From Antedon mediterranea (lineage: Eukaryota > Echinodermata > Crinoidea > Comatulida > Antedonidae), in NCBI RefSeq assembly GCF_964355755.1, contig NC_092677.1, positions 4,781,001 to 4,841,000 of the forward strand: a stretch of 60,000 nucleotides of DNA, read 5' to 3'. Below the pieces are notes generated by a model that saw only the letters and a program-made list of their open reading frames with translations, searched no databases and was not told where the DNA came from. The position numbers were made by a program, and so were the translations under genes. Below are positions 23,001 to 35,600 of the stretch, in pieces. The stretch's first letter is position 1, and the number at the start of each line of letters is the position of its first letter.

Positions 23001-25097
23001 TTTGTGATACAAGTTTGTTATGGGATAAAACGAAAGATGGTAAAGTACTTGAGTACTTGACCTAGTATAAACCGATAGAACCTGGCTACGAAACCTAATT
23101 AAAATTAGTGGATGGGAATTGTACTCAGATTGCATTTACAATTCTTGTGTCAATGTAGTGAAAATGGTGTGAGGTTATTTTGTATTATACAACTTCAAAT
23201 ATGGATATATATTTTGTTTAATTCAATTGAGTTCCCTTACCAAACGCCAAATTAATTATGTAAAATAGGAAGAACACCAGCAATAAAACTGTTTTAATTT
23301 AGCATTTATGCTATACCTTTCTTAAAAATTATTTTACATTGCATTTTTAAAGTAAAGCTTGTGTTAAAATAAATTAATTTTATGTCATTAGTTCCTCTCA
23401 CCTTTTATTTATTTTTATTGAAACTATGTTGGACGCAACCAAGAATTAATTATCATTTATTTCTCAGAAATGCATGCTTTATCTGTTAACGATACAACGT
23501 TTTAGTATATTTATTTGTTTATTACATACTGTACATTTTAGTTTAAATCTGTTTAGTTTAATTTACATGTGTTTTTAAATAACACTTTTGTAATTAATTA
23601 TCTATGTAGTACTGTAGTATAGATAATTCTAAATTATGTTTTATTTAAGTTTATTTTATTGTTTTTATTTTTACAAAAAACCCTCTTTTTTGTTTAAAGT
23701 GCATAATTAAAAAGCAACATATTTTGTTTCTTTTAAAATGAATGTAAACATAGAAAATATAAACCTGCTTTAAAATGCATTTACATGTCATATTCTCGGA
23801 TGTAAACATGTCATATTCTCAGATGTAAACATGTCATATTCTCGGATGTAAACATGTCATATTCTCAGATGTAAACATGTCATATTCTCAGATGTAAACA
23901 TGTCATATTCTCAGATGTAAACATGTCATATTCTCAGATGTAAACATGTCATATTCTCAGATGTAAACATGTCATATTCTCAGATGTAAACATGTCATAT
24001 TCTCAGATGTAAACGTCGCATATTCCCAGATGTAAACATCTCATAAGTAATTATAAACCTTCCCATATTAATGATGATATATATTATTTAATAATAATTT
24101 GTAATAGTTTAATTTATTGGTTTTTTTTATTGTACTATAGAAACGTCAGAAATTAAACATAAAGAAGATAAAAGAAAGGTATTTTTAAGTTAAGGAAAAC
24201 CTGTTAATTAAACCTGAAAGAATATATTTATGGAAGTTTAACAAAGAAGGAAGCGCCAATTGGGGCTTTTTTCAGAGGATGGAATTTTGTTTTAATTGCA
24301 ATTAGAGTTGAATGAATGTTTTTTTTCGAATATTTTTTGGTAACAAGTATTGATTAGATTATGATTATTATTAGAAAGTGATTCAATATGCAGATCTTGA
24401 TTTACAAGCCAGTACCTCAGAAAAGATTATAAGCAATGACAGAAAAACACCATAGGCCTATATTGAATTATCCAAGGGAAGGCTGATCAAGAAAGGTATA
24501 ATCTATATCATTACTCAAAATTACTTTATTGTTTTGAAAAGGTTGATATTTTGGGTTAGTTTCAATTTTTCAGAACATCCAAAGCTATTTTAAATGAATT
24601 AACCCAACCCAATATCTTTGATTGCAATTGCTTTTCCATAATGTTTATTCTTTTTAATTGATTGTTTTTATGGTACAATAGGAACATCAGTGGTTAAACT
24701 TAAAGAAGATAGATACAAGGTATTTCTAATGTTTAGACAATGCTGTTAGCAAATATCAAATGAGCTTTAGCAAAATATGCTGTAGAAAATACATAAATTT
24801 ATTTATAAAAAATGAATTACAAACCCCTTATGAAACTGATATATTAAAGTTTTTCTTAAGTTGTTTATTTATTGAATTGCTTTATTTCTGGTTCAATAAT
24901 GTTATCAACTGTTTAGCTTTTTTATTCTGTTATTTAAGAATATGTATTAATATATTGATGAGTTTTTGATAATTTATAGAATAAAGAGATTCAATATGCA
25001 GATCTTGATTTAAAAGCCAGTTCTTCAGGAAAGATTATACATAATGAACAACAAACACAATATATGGAAGTATCGAAGGGAAGGCTTGTAAAGAAAG
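17007..25097 (+). CDS. Ig-domain transmembrane receptor with ITIM tail (paralogue of the minus-strand receptor)
   Basis: Exons with matching phases: 17007-17058 (hydrophobic, signal-peptide-like), 17301-17633 (Ig1), 17742-18050 (Ig2), 19087-19311 (Ig3), 19934-20005 (membrane span), 20103-20159, 20414-20674 (Cys-rich), 21050-21092, 21244-21394, 21962-22025, 24141-24178, 24375-24495, 24682-24719 and 24980-25097. The start codon must lie in an earlier, unseen exon. Ig1 and Ig2 closely match the - strand receptor (Ig2 shares KSATEEDGGRY and KAESDQFKG). The tail differs: it has EEYQLM, a dileucine stretch (ESQLLSEQ), and IQYADL twice, which fits the ITIM consensus (I/V/L/S)-x-Y-x-x-(I/V/L). The exon at 24375 has an in-frame TAG at 24453-24455, so if included it ends the protein early. 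Donor after 21394 (gttttc) is weak. The 3' end of the gene is not certain. Confidence 0.75.
18370..18441 (+). tRNA. tRNA-Val(AAC)-like sequence, degenerate
   Basis: It contains a good D arm (gcgtagtggttatcac) and anticodon arm (gtttgcttaacacgcag, anticodon AAC), but mismatches in the acceptor stem (two of seven pairs) and a poorly paired T stem. A run of T follows at 18442, which would end a Pol III transcript. Probably a pseudogene copy of the tRNA at 18655. It lies in the intron between Ig2 and Ig3 of the + strand receptor. Confidence 0.6.
18655..18725 (+). tRNA. tRNA-Val (anticodon AAC)
   Basis: A 71 nt cloverleaf: acceptor stem GGTTTCG/CGAAACC pairs fully, the anticodon stem TCTGC/GCAGA is perfect around a TTAACAC loop, and the T arm has GGTTCGA with one mismatch in the stem. 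It is slightly shorter than a usual Val tRNA and has one T-stem mismatch, so it may be a decaying or tRNA-derived repeat copy. It is intronic, in the sense direction of the receptor. Confidence 0.65.
20414..20674 (+). other. Cys-rich second hydrophobic exon of the plus-strand receptor
   Basis: An 87-codon exon not found in the - strand paralogue. The first half (VEWSN..VEGGEPVEMSWKYRP..FEIKKEDKVIGSN) resembles the first strands of a V-type Ig domain. The second half is a Cys-rich hydrophobic run of about 30 residues (core FVCYCCLYFCGFCC). This could be a second membrane span or a palmitoylated segment. If it is a second span, the tail that follows would be outside the cell, which conflicts with ITIM function. 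Confidence 0.55.
23783..24045. repeat. 23 bp minisatellite, about 11 copies
   Basis: Tandem copies of catgtcatattctcagatgt plus aaa, with only an A/G variation in the middle copies and a more diverged last copy (gtcgcatattcccagatg). Near-identity shows recent expansion or homogenisation. It lies about 95 bp upstream of the exon at 24141. Confidence 0.9.
24141..25097 (+). repeat. Tandem two-exon ITIM unit
   Basis: Unit 1 is exons 24141-24178 and 24375-24495; unit 2 is 24682-24719 and 24980-25097. First exons are both 38 nt (TSEIKHKEDKRK and TSVVKLKEDRYK). Second exons share IQYADLDL, then a second tyrosine (AYIEL or QYMEV) followed by SKGRL. Phases (1-0, 0-1) allow the unit to repeat in frame. 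Unit 1 carries the in-frame TAG at 24453. Confidence 0.8.
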
Positions 25098-25955
25098 GTA
25101 ATACAGGTAGGGAAGGCTTGTAAAGAAAGGAATGGTGTATTACATTTTTTTTTAAATAAATGTTTTTGAAATATAATATCAAATCAGGTCCTCCTGTTAT
25201 TCACATCATTTCTTAAAGTAATTTGTTTAGATATATGTATAATTATTTTGAATTTTACTATTCGTCGTCCTAGGTAATTTGTAAAGTAGAAACACTTTCT
25301 AGTATTTACGAAAAACTATGCAACTGTACTATACATAACTAAATCTTGCAAAATCAAAGAGTAATAGTGAGTAATTTAAAATATGACCCGAAAGGCTATT
25401 TTTGTCAGTTCAGTTTAAAATATATATTATTCATTGATTCATAATAGTATATTTTAAATTAAAAATACATAAAAAAGACAAATAAAGGGGCGAAACGATG
25501 AAAACGAAACAAAAGCAAGGCAGGTCAGACATACAAGGGAAATGGATAACAGTCAAAAAAGAGAAATATAAATATAAATTATTGTAATTCTTATTCTTTA
25601 TTACATATATGGAATTTTTATTGTTATTATGTGTTATTATTGTGTTGTATGAAATAGTACTTAACTGTTCTATCTATTCGAATTTATTGGTTGATTGATT
25701 GATTGATTCAAATATGCAAGACAATTTAGTACTTATACTATGATTATAGCAAATCAAGATAAAATTTGACTATCAAATGTCAAATCACTATTAAATAATG
25801 CATAACTTTTTTCATAAAGCTAATTGTCAGTAATTAGCAAAGGAATTCTCAAACTTGCACCATACAAAAATTACAGTTAATCAATGAAATAGGATCTGTC
25901 CACATCTAACCATAACATTTTAAAAGATGAATGCATTTTTTATTTATTGTTCTAG

Positions 25956-25974
25956 CAACAGACTCATATGAAAG
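25956..25974 (+). other. Candidate 19 nt microexon
   Basis: Caacagactcatatgaaag lies between tctag and gtaatg. In the phase left open by exon 24980-25097 it reads TDSYE. Very short and supported only by splice-site fit and phase. Confidence 0.35.
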
Positions 25975-26829
25975 GTAATGTTATTTGATTTTGTTAATAG
26001 TGCAGCAAATTTTATTTTGTTTAGATTGTTTAATTTTTGTTTTTCTGAAAGAGCCTTAAAAGAATTTAAGCAAAATTACACATACATTTTATGTAACTAA
26101 AGCTAGTTTTAGGCAAAGTTCATTTCATCTTTACAAACACGAAACTTTACATGTTCGCATCAAATCTCTATTTTCTGTACTATTATGTGAGACCAGTACA
26201 ACAAAGATATATAGCCTATAACTCGAAGCTTGTAAAATTGAGGGATCCACTACATCACAAAAATGATTTGACTGCATTTTATCATCACCATCTTTACCAT
26301 GTATGTATTCTATCCGATGTCTTCATAAGTTAATGTTAATAATCTTTGCTGTTCTAAATTTGGTATACTATTCATTATTACACTACTATAATCATCATCA
26401 TTTTCAATATATTAATCAATTAAATGATAATAATATCGAAATTTAGTCACCATTATTTTCTATATATTAATTATAACAAGTAAATGATAATTATTATTGA
26501 AATTTAGTCATCATACAACTGATTCTATCATAAGTAATTGTACCCCAAATCGTTTTTCCTCCCAATGAAAGTTTTGTTCAAAGATTTTATTACACTTTCT
26601 ACACAGACAATAACATGGGCTTTGTGTGTTTTTCCATTTGGCTTAACGCTTTATTATATATGATATATTGTGGTATTTAACTTAGTTGGGTACATTTCAT
26701 TTATTTATTTAAAACACAATTAATCTCTGCTATTCGTTAAATATTATTTTGTGAAAAATTACATTGGATAACGTTACATCATTCCTGTCATTCATGCCAT
26801 ATACAGTTTATCTTATGATCCTCAACAAC

Positions 26830-27007
26830 TACCGTAAAACCTCGAAAAGAAGCCTATGGGGTTAAACCTCGAAAGAATCCCATCTCGAAAAGAAGCCCCC
26901 TCTACAGTTTGCAAAAGTACTCTCGAAAAGAAGCCCATCTCGAAAAGAAGCCCACCCAAGAGCACTAAAAAAAGAAGCCCACAGGCTCCTTTTCGAGGTT
27001 TACGGTA
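26830..27007. mobile_element. Small inverted-repeat element (MITE), 178 bp
   Basis: Termini taccgtaaaacctcgaaaag and the complement ctttt..cgaggtttacggta form about 25 bp imperfect inverted repeats. The interior has five to six copies of ctcgaaaagaagccc. If the end is taken as CCGTAAA, the flanks are TA on both sides, suggesting a TA-targeting transposase. Confidence 0.7.
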
Positions 27008-27298
27008 TTGATTTTAGCCTGCTATATTATTTTTTCATAACGTCTTGGTAGATAATTGAATTAAACAACGTTCTATTTAGAGGAAATATTACCTAATAAT
27101 ATTTATACCATTTCTACTTTATACATTATTAGTTGTGTGTGTAGCATGTAAACATAGCTTAGATGTTTTCATAGAAGATAATTTCATTCGGTAAAGCCCT
27201 TTGCAAATACAGTATGTTTTAAACATTACATTAAGGTATAATAAAAGATCATGGAGAGTTTTAAAATTTATAAGAACTTAGCAACTTTTTTTTTGTAG

Positions 27299-27318
27299 AT
27301 CAGAAGCTCCTTACTCAA
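27299..27318 (+). other. Candidate 20 nt microexon
   Basis: Flanked by tttttttttgtag and gtaagt, a strong acceptor and donor. In the phase left by the 25956 microexon it reads SEAPYS, and its end phase fits the Ig exon at 27654. It could belong to the receptor tail or to the start of the Ig-sialidase gene. Confidence 0.4.
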
Positions 27319-27544
27319 GTAAGTAATAAACATCATATTTTCATCCAATATGACATTTATAAACACCTATATTTAGCTAATGTATATCTATGTCGGAAAA
27401 GGTAAAGTAATTTATTTGCTGAAGTATTGGTTATGTATACCGGTACTCTTGGATATTAAAGTATTTATACATAGTAGTACAAATAGGTTCTTTAAAGTGC
27501 ACATGAGCTATGTGTACACTCTCCCTACGGTTTATAGTCCTTAT

Positions 27545-27610
27545 CCGAGAAAACTCGTTCTACGGATCCACTGTCTTAACCGCTCGGCCACGACTCACTC
27601 TCACTCACAC
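27545..27610 (-). repeat. tRNA-like (Ser/Leu type) SINE head fragment
   Basis: On the - strand, gtggccgagcggttaaga matches the D-arm and A-box region of Ser/Leu tRNAs. The rest of the cloverleaf is not preserved, and a (gtga)-type simple repeat lies upstream of it. Likely a tRNA-derived SINE remnant. Confidence 0.45.
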
Positions 27611-27653
27611 TCACTTTAGGCCATGCTTTTAAATTGAGATATTTTCTTTTAAG

Positions 27654-29608
27654 TGTTTACAAATGGTAGAGGAATCATCAAATTAACACTTTCACATCCT
27701 AAGAAATCCGATTCGGCTAGGTACAACTGCAACACAGAGGGCAGTAGACAGCATCATCCAGGTGTCGCCAATTTATCTGTTTGTTGTGAGTTTTATTGAT
27801 TTGAGTCAATCTGTAATTAAACACAAAAACAATATGTTGTGTTTAGCTATCCTAGCCTAAAACTAGTTTAGTAACCAAGATTCTTTCATATACAAAATAA
27901 AAATGTGTAAACAGCAAATTCCATTGCATACTATATATTTGTATCTGTAATTTTATCTTTAAAGGGATTAAGATTGTAAATCAAAAGTACTCAACAGAAA
28001 AAGGTGCTGATAATTTTGAAATGAAGTGCGTATATGGACCAGCAGATATGCCATTAACAGGTTACAAGTGGAAGAAGATTAAGAAAGATGGCACAACAGA
28101 GATTGAGGATTGTTCTAAAGATTCTAGATTTGAAGTAACAAGTTACCAAAATTGCATTCTGTCTTTGAAGATAAAGAAAGTTGAACTTGATGATGTTGGC
28201 AAGTATCAATGTGAAGTGAAGCCAGTTGATGGAGAAAAGAAGCTGGAAGATACTACACAGCTAATAGTTAAGAAAGGTAATTGTTTTGTAATTTACTTGC
28301 AACAAAATTGCAAATACTGTATTAGAAACTAACTTTTTTGGGAATAATAAATAAATAATAGTATCATTAACCATAATTCTGTCCTACTGTACTTTTAATA
28401 ACTGCGATACATTTCATAAATAACACTACACGTAATAATGACTATTTATTAGGTTATATGCATGATTATCATGCATATAACCTCTTGATTCTGTCACAAT
28501 CTTTATTTATTTATTTATTCTTTCCTTGGCACTATTTTGTCCGTCAATATCTTGATATCAGTTTCATCTAGCTAAGTCATTTTTTCAGAGTATATTCCTT
28601 ATGGCCAGGAATCGATGTGGTTATGTTTTCACGGTGCGCAATCATAAATTACGCGGTCTACGTGCGATTTAATGAAATCACGTTTGTAATCATATCGTCA
28701 CAAGCATGAATCACTTTTAAACAAAATTTGGTACTCATATATTTCGGGTCATATTTCATCATATGGCAATATAATTACGTGCGTAGCGCATATAACGCAT
28801 GCGTACGTGCGCTTAAAAGTTTTTAAATTGTCAAAATTTATTTTCGCTGAAATTAGTGTACGTTTCAGGCAATTTTAGGCGTTTAAAAAATTGCCATGAG
28901 TGCGCAGAATTTTGCACGCGCACTGTGCGTTAAATGTTAATGCACACTCTTTTTGTCCGATTTCTGTTTTACAACATTTCTTTAATAATATCATGATATA
29001 TGATTCATTTTTCAACTCGAAATTGCGTTATACACTTTGTATTCTATTTATAATTTATCAAGAATAGAAAATATTATCTTACATGAATTGAATAATACTT
29101 ATAAAAAAATGGATGAATGAAATAATCTATATTTGTAATAAGCACTTCTTCAGTTGAATAAAATTGTTTATTAAATGTAAAAACCATGTTGTAAAGTATT
29201 GTTAGTAATTCTGAACAATAATATTGTAACATTTTATATTTATGTTTTACGTAATTTGTTTTCTGTTAATATTTTTTACAGCTCCTGTCTTGACGATGAG
29301 AAATAGTGTGTATTTATCTGTTGCAGGAAAAACTGCGAAAATTCATTTTAATTTGTTAGGCTTAAAACAAGAAATTAATCAATTTATTTTTTGGAAACTT
29401 GAATCCAATGAATGGAAGAAAATTGCCGATAGTTTTACAGATTGTGGCAGATTTGAAGTTCAATATGATAATAAAAACCAGACTGGTTTTCTCGAAATAT
29501 CTAAAGTTAAAACTTCTGATGCTGGTGAATACCGTTGCCAATATATGCCTGAAGAAAATGAGAATTTAATTTATTCAGCAATAAGCCAACTACAAGTTTG
29601 TAAAACGT
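27654..29608 (+). other. Ig exons of the Ig-sialidase gene
   Basis: Exon 27654-27785 codes the C-terminal half of an Ig domain (SDSARYNC). Exon 27965-28276 codes a complete domain (MKCVYG, YKWKKI, DDVGKYQCEV). Exon 29282-29608 codes another (FIFWKL, SDAGEYRCQY) in which the first canonical Cys is replaced. All begin and end in phase 1. The second and third resemble V/I-set domains. Confidence 0.8.
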
Positions 29609-32600
29609 GTAAGTATACTACAAATTGTATTTTTGCCATGTTTATATTATATAGGACAGTTTAAATAAAATATTAAAATGCTGGAATGAAAACTATAAGT
29701 TAGTGAAAGAAATAAATTAGATTTTTTTTAAATTTTGTTTTTTATCGTGTTTTGTTAGTACTTTACACATCATTAGTGCACACAAATCACACTTTACAAC
29801 ACAGAATTTGATCTAAATTGTTTTCATACTTTTAGATATGACACATCTGAAAACAGGATTCTTGCGTGTGCAATGTAAGTAGATCTTTTGACTCCTATAT
29901 TGTTTCTATGAAAAATAAATTTGTGATAATTAACTGTTTAAGAGCATACTTTATTACAGACTATTAAGCTATTATCTCCTAAAAAAATTATTTTAAAATT
30001 TGTCACAATAATATTAGATAGGACGCATAGTAACATATACATTAAAGCTTGTCTACGACAATTGAATAATTGTACCAACAGCGTCGCCGTAGGCCTACTC
30101 AAGCTATAGGCATTTCAGTCGATCAATTTATACCGTCAACCGTTAACGGTATCATTGTGAACGGTTTAGTTGACTGTTACTTTTATATTTTACGCAACTC
30201 GCGTATATTCTATGATTCAAATATGACGATTTTTTTAAAATGATAAATAAGTCTGTCTGATATTGTTTGAGTAATAACATAATGAAAATTGTAGAAAATT
30301 TGATAACGGATACGCAATATGCACTCTGTTGAATGTGATGAACTGTGATGAAAGTGATAATCCAATTTTTAAATTTCAGATTGCCATATAACATAACAGG
30401 CTGGTCAAAATGTTACTTTAAAGCGTATCTAAAGTTCATTAGCTTTATTATAAGTTTTAAAAAGTATAGGGGTCATCAACCATCCTTAATAGCTATAATC
30501 ATTTCAAAATTGGCATATTTTATACAAATTTGCATTAAATTACAAATTTTCAAGTGCACGATTTTTAGAGTTTGACGTCGACGTGAGATATATAATAATT
30601 TTTGCGTTTGTATTAAATAAAACAAGCATAAGCAAGTTATGGTATCTAGCCTATTCATTTTTATTTTTCTAATGTAGGTGAGGTGTTTTCTACAGCTGAT
30701 GGTAGTGAAACAGGTAACACATACAGGTAAATTGTGTTATTACCATTTTAACAATTCAGTAATATACTAATGATGTGGAAAATCAAAGGAAACTAATCTG
30801 TACACCTAAAAAACTCTAGGTCTAGCTGCATTAATTAATGTATTTTTCACAATAAATGTCCTAATCCTTTGAAAGTGCACATGATGGGTTAAATAGTAGG
30901 TCTCGGCCACGGCAAATGTGAATTTAAAATAATTAATATGAATTTCAAAACATGGCAGCATTTTTAATATGGTACAGAACAGCAAATTTAAAAAGCCACA
31001 TGGCTGCCACAGGTTTTCAATTTGTCTTGCCTTTTCAATTTGTCCTCTTTGCCAACTCCAATGCATAATGTGAGTTTTGTCATGGTATTACACGATTATA
31101 ATATAGTTTGGAGTACTGTATTAATTCAATATTAACTTGTAAGTGTTTACCATAACATGTGTTTACCTTAACATTATACCAGTAGGTTTTATAGGTTTTC
31201 ATATTCATAGAAACTATTGAAAACATTTTTATAGTTTCTATTTATCTCATTTTTGTATATTTTTTCAATAAGTATAAAAATGTTCCTTTGTTGTTTTTTA
31301 AGATATCCTGCTGTAGTCTTTATAAATTCCCATTTTCTTGTCTTTTGTGAGAAAAACGACTCAGATATAATAATGAGGAGAGGAAAGATGAACAGTAACG
31401 GTTTGATTGAATGGGAAAATCCAAAAGTGATTTTACAAGAAAATGGTACAAGGTATTAATTTATATAATGAGAACATTATTGATGTATGAGTAATAACAA
31501 TTCTCATTTCAAATTGTACTTGTTAAAGTGTTCCTGATGTGTCTACCATTGTTGGTGCCAAAAATGTTTTTGAAACTTGTTCTTCACATGATTAAAACAT
31601 GTCAATAATTTGTTCTTTATTTATTTTTTTACAGATTTCAGAACCTGGTGCCAATTGTGACAGATGTGAAAATGGGAAAGGTGATTCTCATGTGTGTTAG
31701 ACAAAATAACAAGACAAAAGAGAGGAAGATAATAAAGATGAGAACAGATGATAAGGGAGACAATTGGAAAGGACCAAGTGATGTACAACTTGATTTGAAA
31801 GACATTCCAGTAGATAGTTTAAGTAAGTAGATTTTGATTTGTATTTGTAATGAGAGTATGGGTGGCGCATTTGGTTAAAACATTTGTACTCCAATCTTTA
31901 TTTCTTTTTTAAAAATAGCACTGATGAATATTTTGTGACTATACTTAAAAATGCTGGATTTGTGTAAATTTACATTTTTCAAGGAGGCATTTTTTGGTTG
32001 ATTACATTTTATAGATGTCACTAGCGAGAAGAAGTATTATATAGGATATCTTTTTTCAGGGTTATTTTATTTATTATTATGCTATCGCTCTCTATAGAGT
32101 GATAGCCTATTGTAATTGTCAAAAATTTCATTTTTTCTGCTAATTTTTTGTGTCTCGCAGATCTCTAAAACGGCGAAAGCTGTTCAGCTGTAACTCGGCC
32201 AGTAGGTGCACGTATATATGTAGTTGTGCACCTGACTTTGGCTTAATGAAAATATGGCCGCGTAGCGTAACTACGATTTTCTGAAATTCTTAAATTGACT
32301 ATAACTTAAAAACTAACAGCCTTTTTTAAATGAAACTTGGACACACGTAAGCTTCATGTCAAGGGTCATATCATCAGCAAAATTTTGAAGATTAGGTTTT
32401 TTTCGCGTACACGCGCTTTGAAAGTTAAAAATGCTCTCTACACGTTTCAGGACATTTTAAGCATTTCTACGGTGGCCTATAAGTGTCACAGCAACTTTCA
32501 AAAAATATCACGGCAATTTTTTCAAAAAAAGCCACGGCAATTTGAAAAAAGCCACGGCAAATTAAAAATAAAACATCGCGGCAAATTAAAAATAAAACAT

Positions 32601-35600
32601 CGCGGCAATTTAACAAAAATACCACGGCAACTTAAAAATGAAACACCACGGCAAATTAGTATTGAAACACTACGGCAAATTAATAATGAAACACCACGGC
32701 AAATTACAGAATGCCACGGCGGAAGTGAGTTACCACGGCGGAAGTGAAACCTTTGGAATCTTCGATTTTTTCTGAGGTAAGTCATTATTTGTGCATTGAT
32801 GTAAATATTATTATTATTATTATTACTTGTATAGCGCACATGTATACAACATTAATTATAATCAGCGTCGCTTCACATCAATTAGTATCGTAAATATTAT
32901 ATTATATTAATATATTTAACTGCAGCAGTTTACGTCTTTATTGCACTCTTCTTGAACTTTCTAGGCCGGGCTAGACCATAGGCCTTCCCAGTGGGCAAAA
33001 ATTGGTTGAATTAACGTTAATTCAACGTTATCTGCAAACGTTGAAATAACGTTGAAAAAGTGGTTGAAAATGAAAGTTTGCCTCAACGTAAATGTCAACG
33101 TTGAATCAACATAGAAATTATCAACGTTGAAACAACGTTAAAATAAGTAACGTTGAAATAACGTTGAAAAAATGGTTGAAAATGAAAGTTTGCCTCAACG
33201 TAAATGTCAACGTTGAATCAACATAGAAATTATCAACGTTGAAACAACGTTAAAATAAGTAACGTTGAAATAACGTTGAAAAAATGGTTGAAAATGAAAG
33301 TTTGCCTCAACTTAAATGTCAACGTTGAATCAACATAGAAATTATCAACGTTGAAACAACGTTAAAATAGGTAACGTTGAAATAACGTTGAAAAAATGGT
33401 TGAAAATGAAAGTTTGCCTCAACGTAAATGTCAACGTTGAATCAACATAGAAATTATCAACGTTGAAACAACGTTAAAATAGGTAACGTTGAAATAACGT
33501 TGAAAATGAAAGTTTGCCTCAACGTAAATGTCAACGTTGAATCAACATAGAAATTATCAACGTTGAAACAACGTTAAAATAAGTAACGTTGAAATAACGG
33601 TTGAAAATGAAAGTTTGCCTCAACAAAAATGTCAACGTTGATTCAACATAGATTATCAACGTTGAAACAACGTAAAAATGTCTACGTTGAAATTATCAAT
33701 GTTGATTCAATGTTGAAATTATTAACGTTGAAACAACGTAATAATTAAGTTGAAATGAAAATTTGCATCAACGTAAATTTAAACATAGATTTAACGTTGA
33801 AATTTGATTTGTTGAATTACTATATCCAATTTGAATCAACGGTTTTAAAGTAGTTAGTAGTAAAGGTACTGTTACGTCGCAGAATCCATCAATAGAGACA
33901 TTTTATAAATACTGTATATCTTACTAATCTTTAATTTCTATAAAAACATAAAATAACATTTAATCAGGTGTTATCAAATCATCAGGCAAAATCCAAGCAA
34001 CAATCAAATAATGTACATCCTCACTGACAGTTCTCAGGTACCAATGTTAAGTATAAAAAATATACTAATAACCAGTTTGTAATATGTTTGCCAACTAACA
34101 TGATTGAATAACTATAAATATTGGCTGATTACAGTAAAACACAATAAATACAACACACGTCACAGGTGCCTTGTGCTAATGTTGCAGAAGTCCAAATGAT
34201 GGCAATAACACAATACTGTACTGTAATTGCATTGTTCCGATTAGTCAATAAACAGTTGCCTCGATTCCTGTGTTGACATTGTCCTATGCTTTCCAAAAGT
34301 GTGGCAATATTATTTTTCCAAACCTGAAACAAATTCAATCAAGTTACTGTAGTTTTAAACAAAAATAATACAAAAAAATTAATTGTTGAAAGATTTATTG
34401 TCCCCAAAAAATATGAACAATGAAGATTAATACAATCATACTTTGAATACCTTGCCATTTTGCAATTTTAACAATTTAGATATTCACTTGCCGTAGAAAA
34501 TAAACAAAAACAATAAAGATTTCACTTAACAAAAATACAAAATAAACAGTACATTTAACCAAAAACCAATTGTTTGTTTAAATTGTCCCCCTTTTAAGGT
34601 ACAAATGCATTTTTAAAAATCTAATTTTTGGTCAAAGTGAACAACTCTATAGTGACGGCATATTCAACAAAACATTTTTTAAAAAATTGTTCAGTTCAAT
34701 TATATCTTTAACACATTGTTCAAAAATCATACTGTACATAAACAAAAATTCAATTCAGAACATCATTTCACACTTACACGTAAAATATGCAATCAATTCA
34801 ATTTATGTAAATAATATTGCAACACTGTATTAATATTTACGCCGTGGTTAGGATTCCGGCACCGAAACTCCACTGCCCAGCGTTAGGGAATCCGACACGC
34901 TATTGCGCATGCCCAGAGCAAGGTAATCGGCGATTTTTGTCTACAACAGACCAAAGCGTGGTTCCCACTAGCGACGCAACACAAGGACGTAACGCAACGC
35001 AAGTAAATTGACCAATCACAAGCGATGGCTTATTCGCTTGTGATTGCTAACTGTCTATAACTTCGCTTGTCATTGGTTAAAACGCTTGCGTTGCGTTTAT
35101 GTCCTTGCGTTACGTTCTAGTGGGAACCAAGCTTTACAGCGATGGATCATTTTAATAGCTGCGCCACGGCGAACTAGCCGGCCTACATGCCTACTACTAA
35201 TACTAGTAGGCCTACCAGCTAGATGTGACCATTGGGCCTATTTATTTTGTAATTAAATTTGCTTCATTCATATATAAACTTTATATATTTATGAATTATA
35301 ATAATTGCATGACTAGTTATATTTTTTATGATTTTTCAAGTACAAAATAAAAGATTTCATATAACGCATTTATACTGTACATATTAACATCATGCAATCG
35401 TATACAAGTTGATTTGTTGACAGCAGCCGCTGTGCGGATGTGAAAAAAAAAAACAGAACTGTTCGGGAGAAGTCGATGTCGCAACGCTACGCTATTCATT
35501 TTCGTACATTTCTTGAAATACGCAAGCTGATTCTTATCAATATCATAATAATTATTTTAACGCGTGGCGTAATTATTAATTCATGTATGGCCTAGGCCAA

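Noticed and set aside
23783-24045. Regular repeat considered as a CRISPR array
   Set aside because: Direct 23 bp tandem repeats without spacers, in an animal intron.
27380-27619. 79-codon ORF as first exon of the sialidase gene
   Set aside because: It overlaps a tRNA-like SINE fragment and a simple repeat, lacks a convincing donor in the right phase, and its hydrophobic part is not at the N terminus.
32522-32839. Overlapping ORFs of 100-136 codons on both strands
   Set aside because: They are translations of the ccacggcaa subterminal repeat and have no protein-like character.
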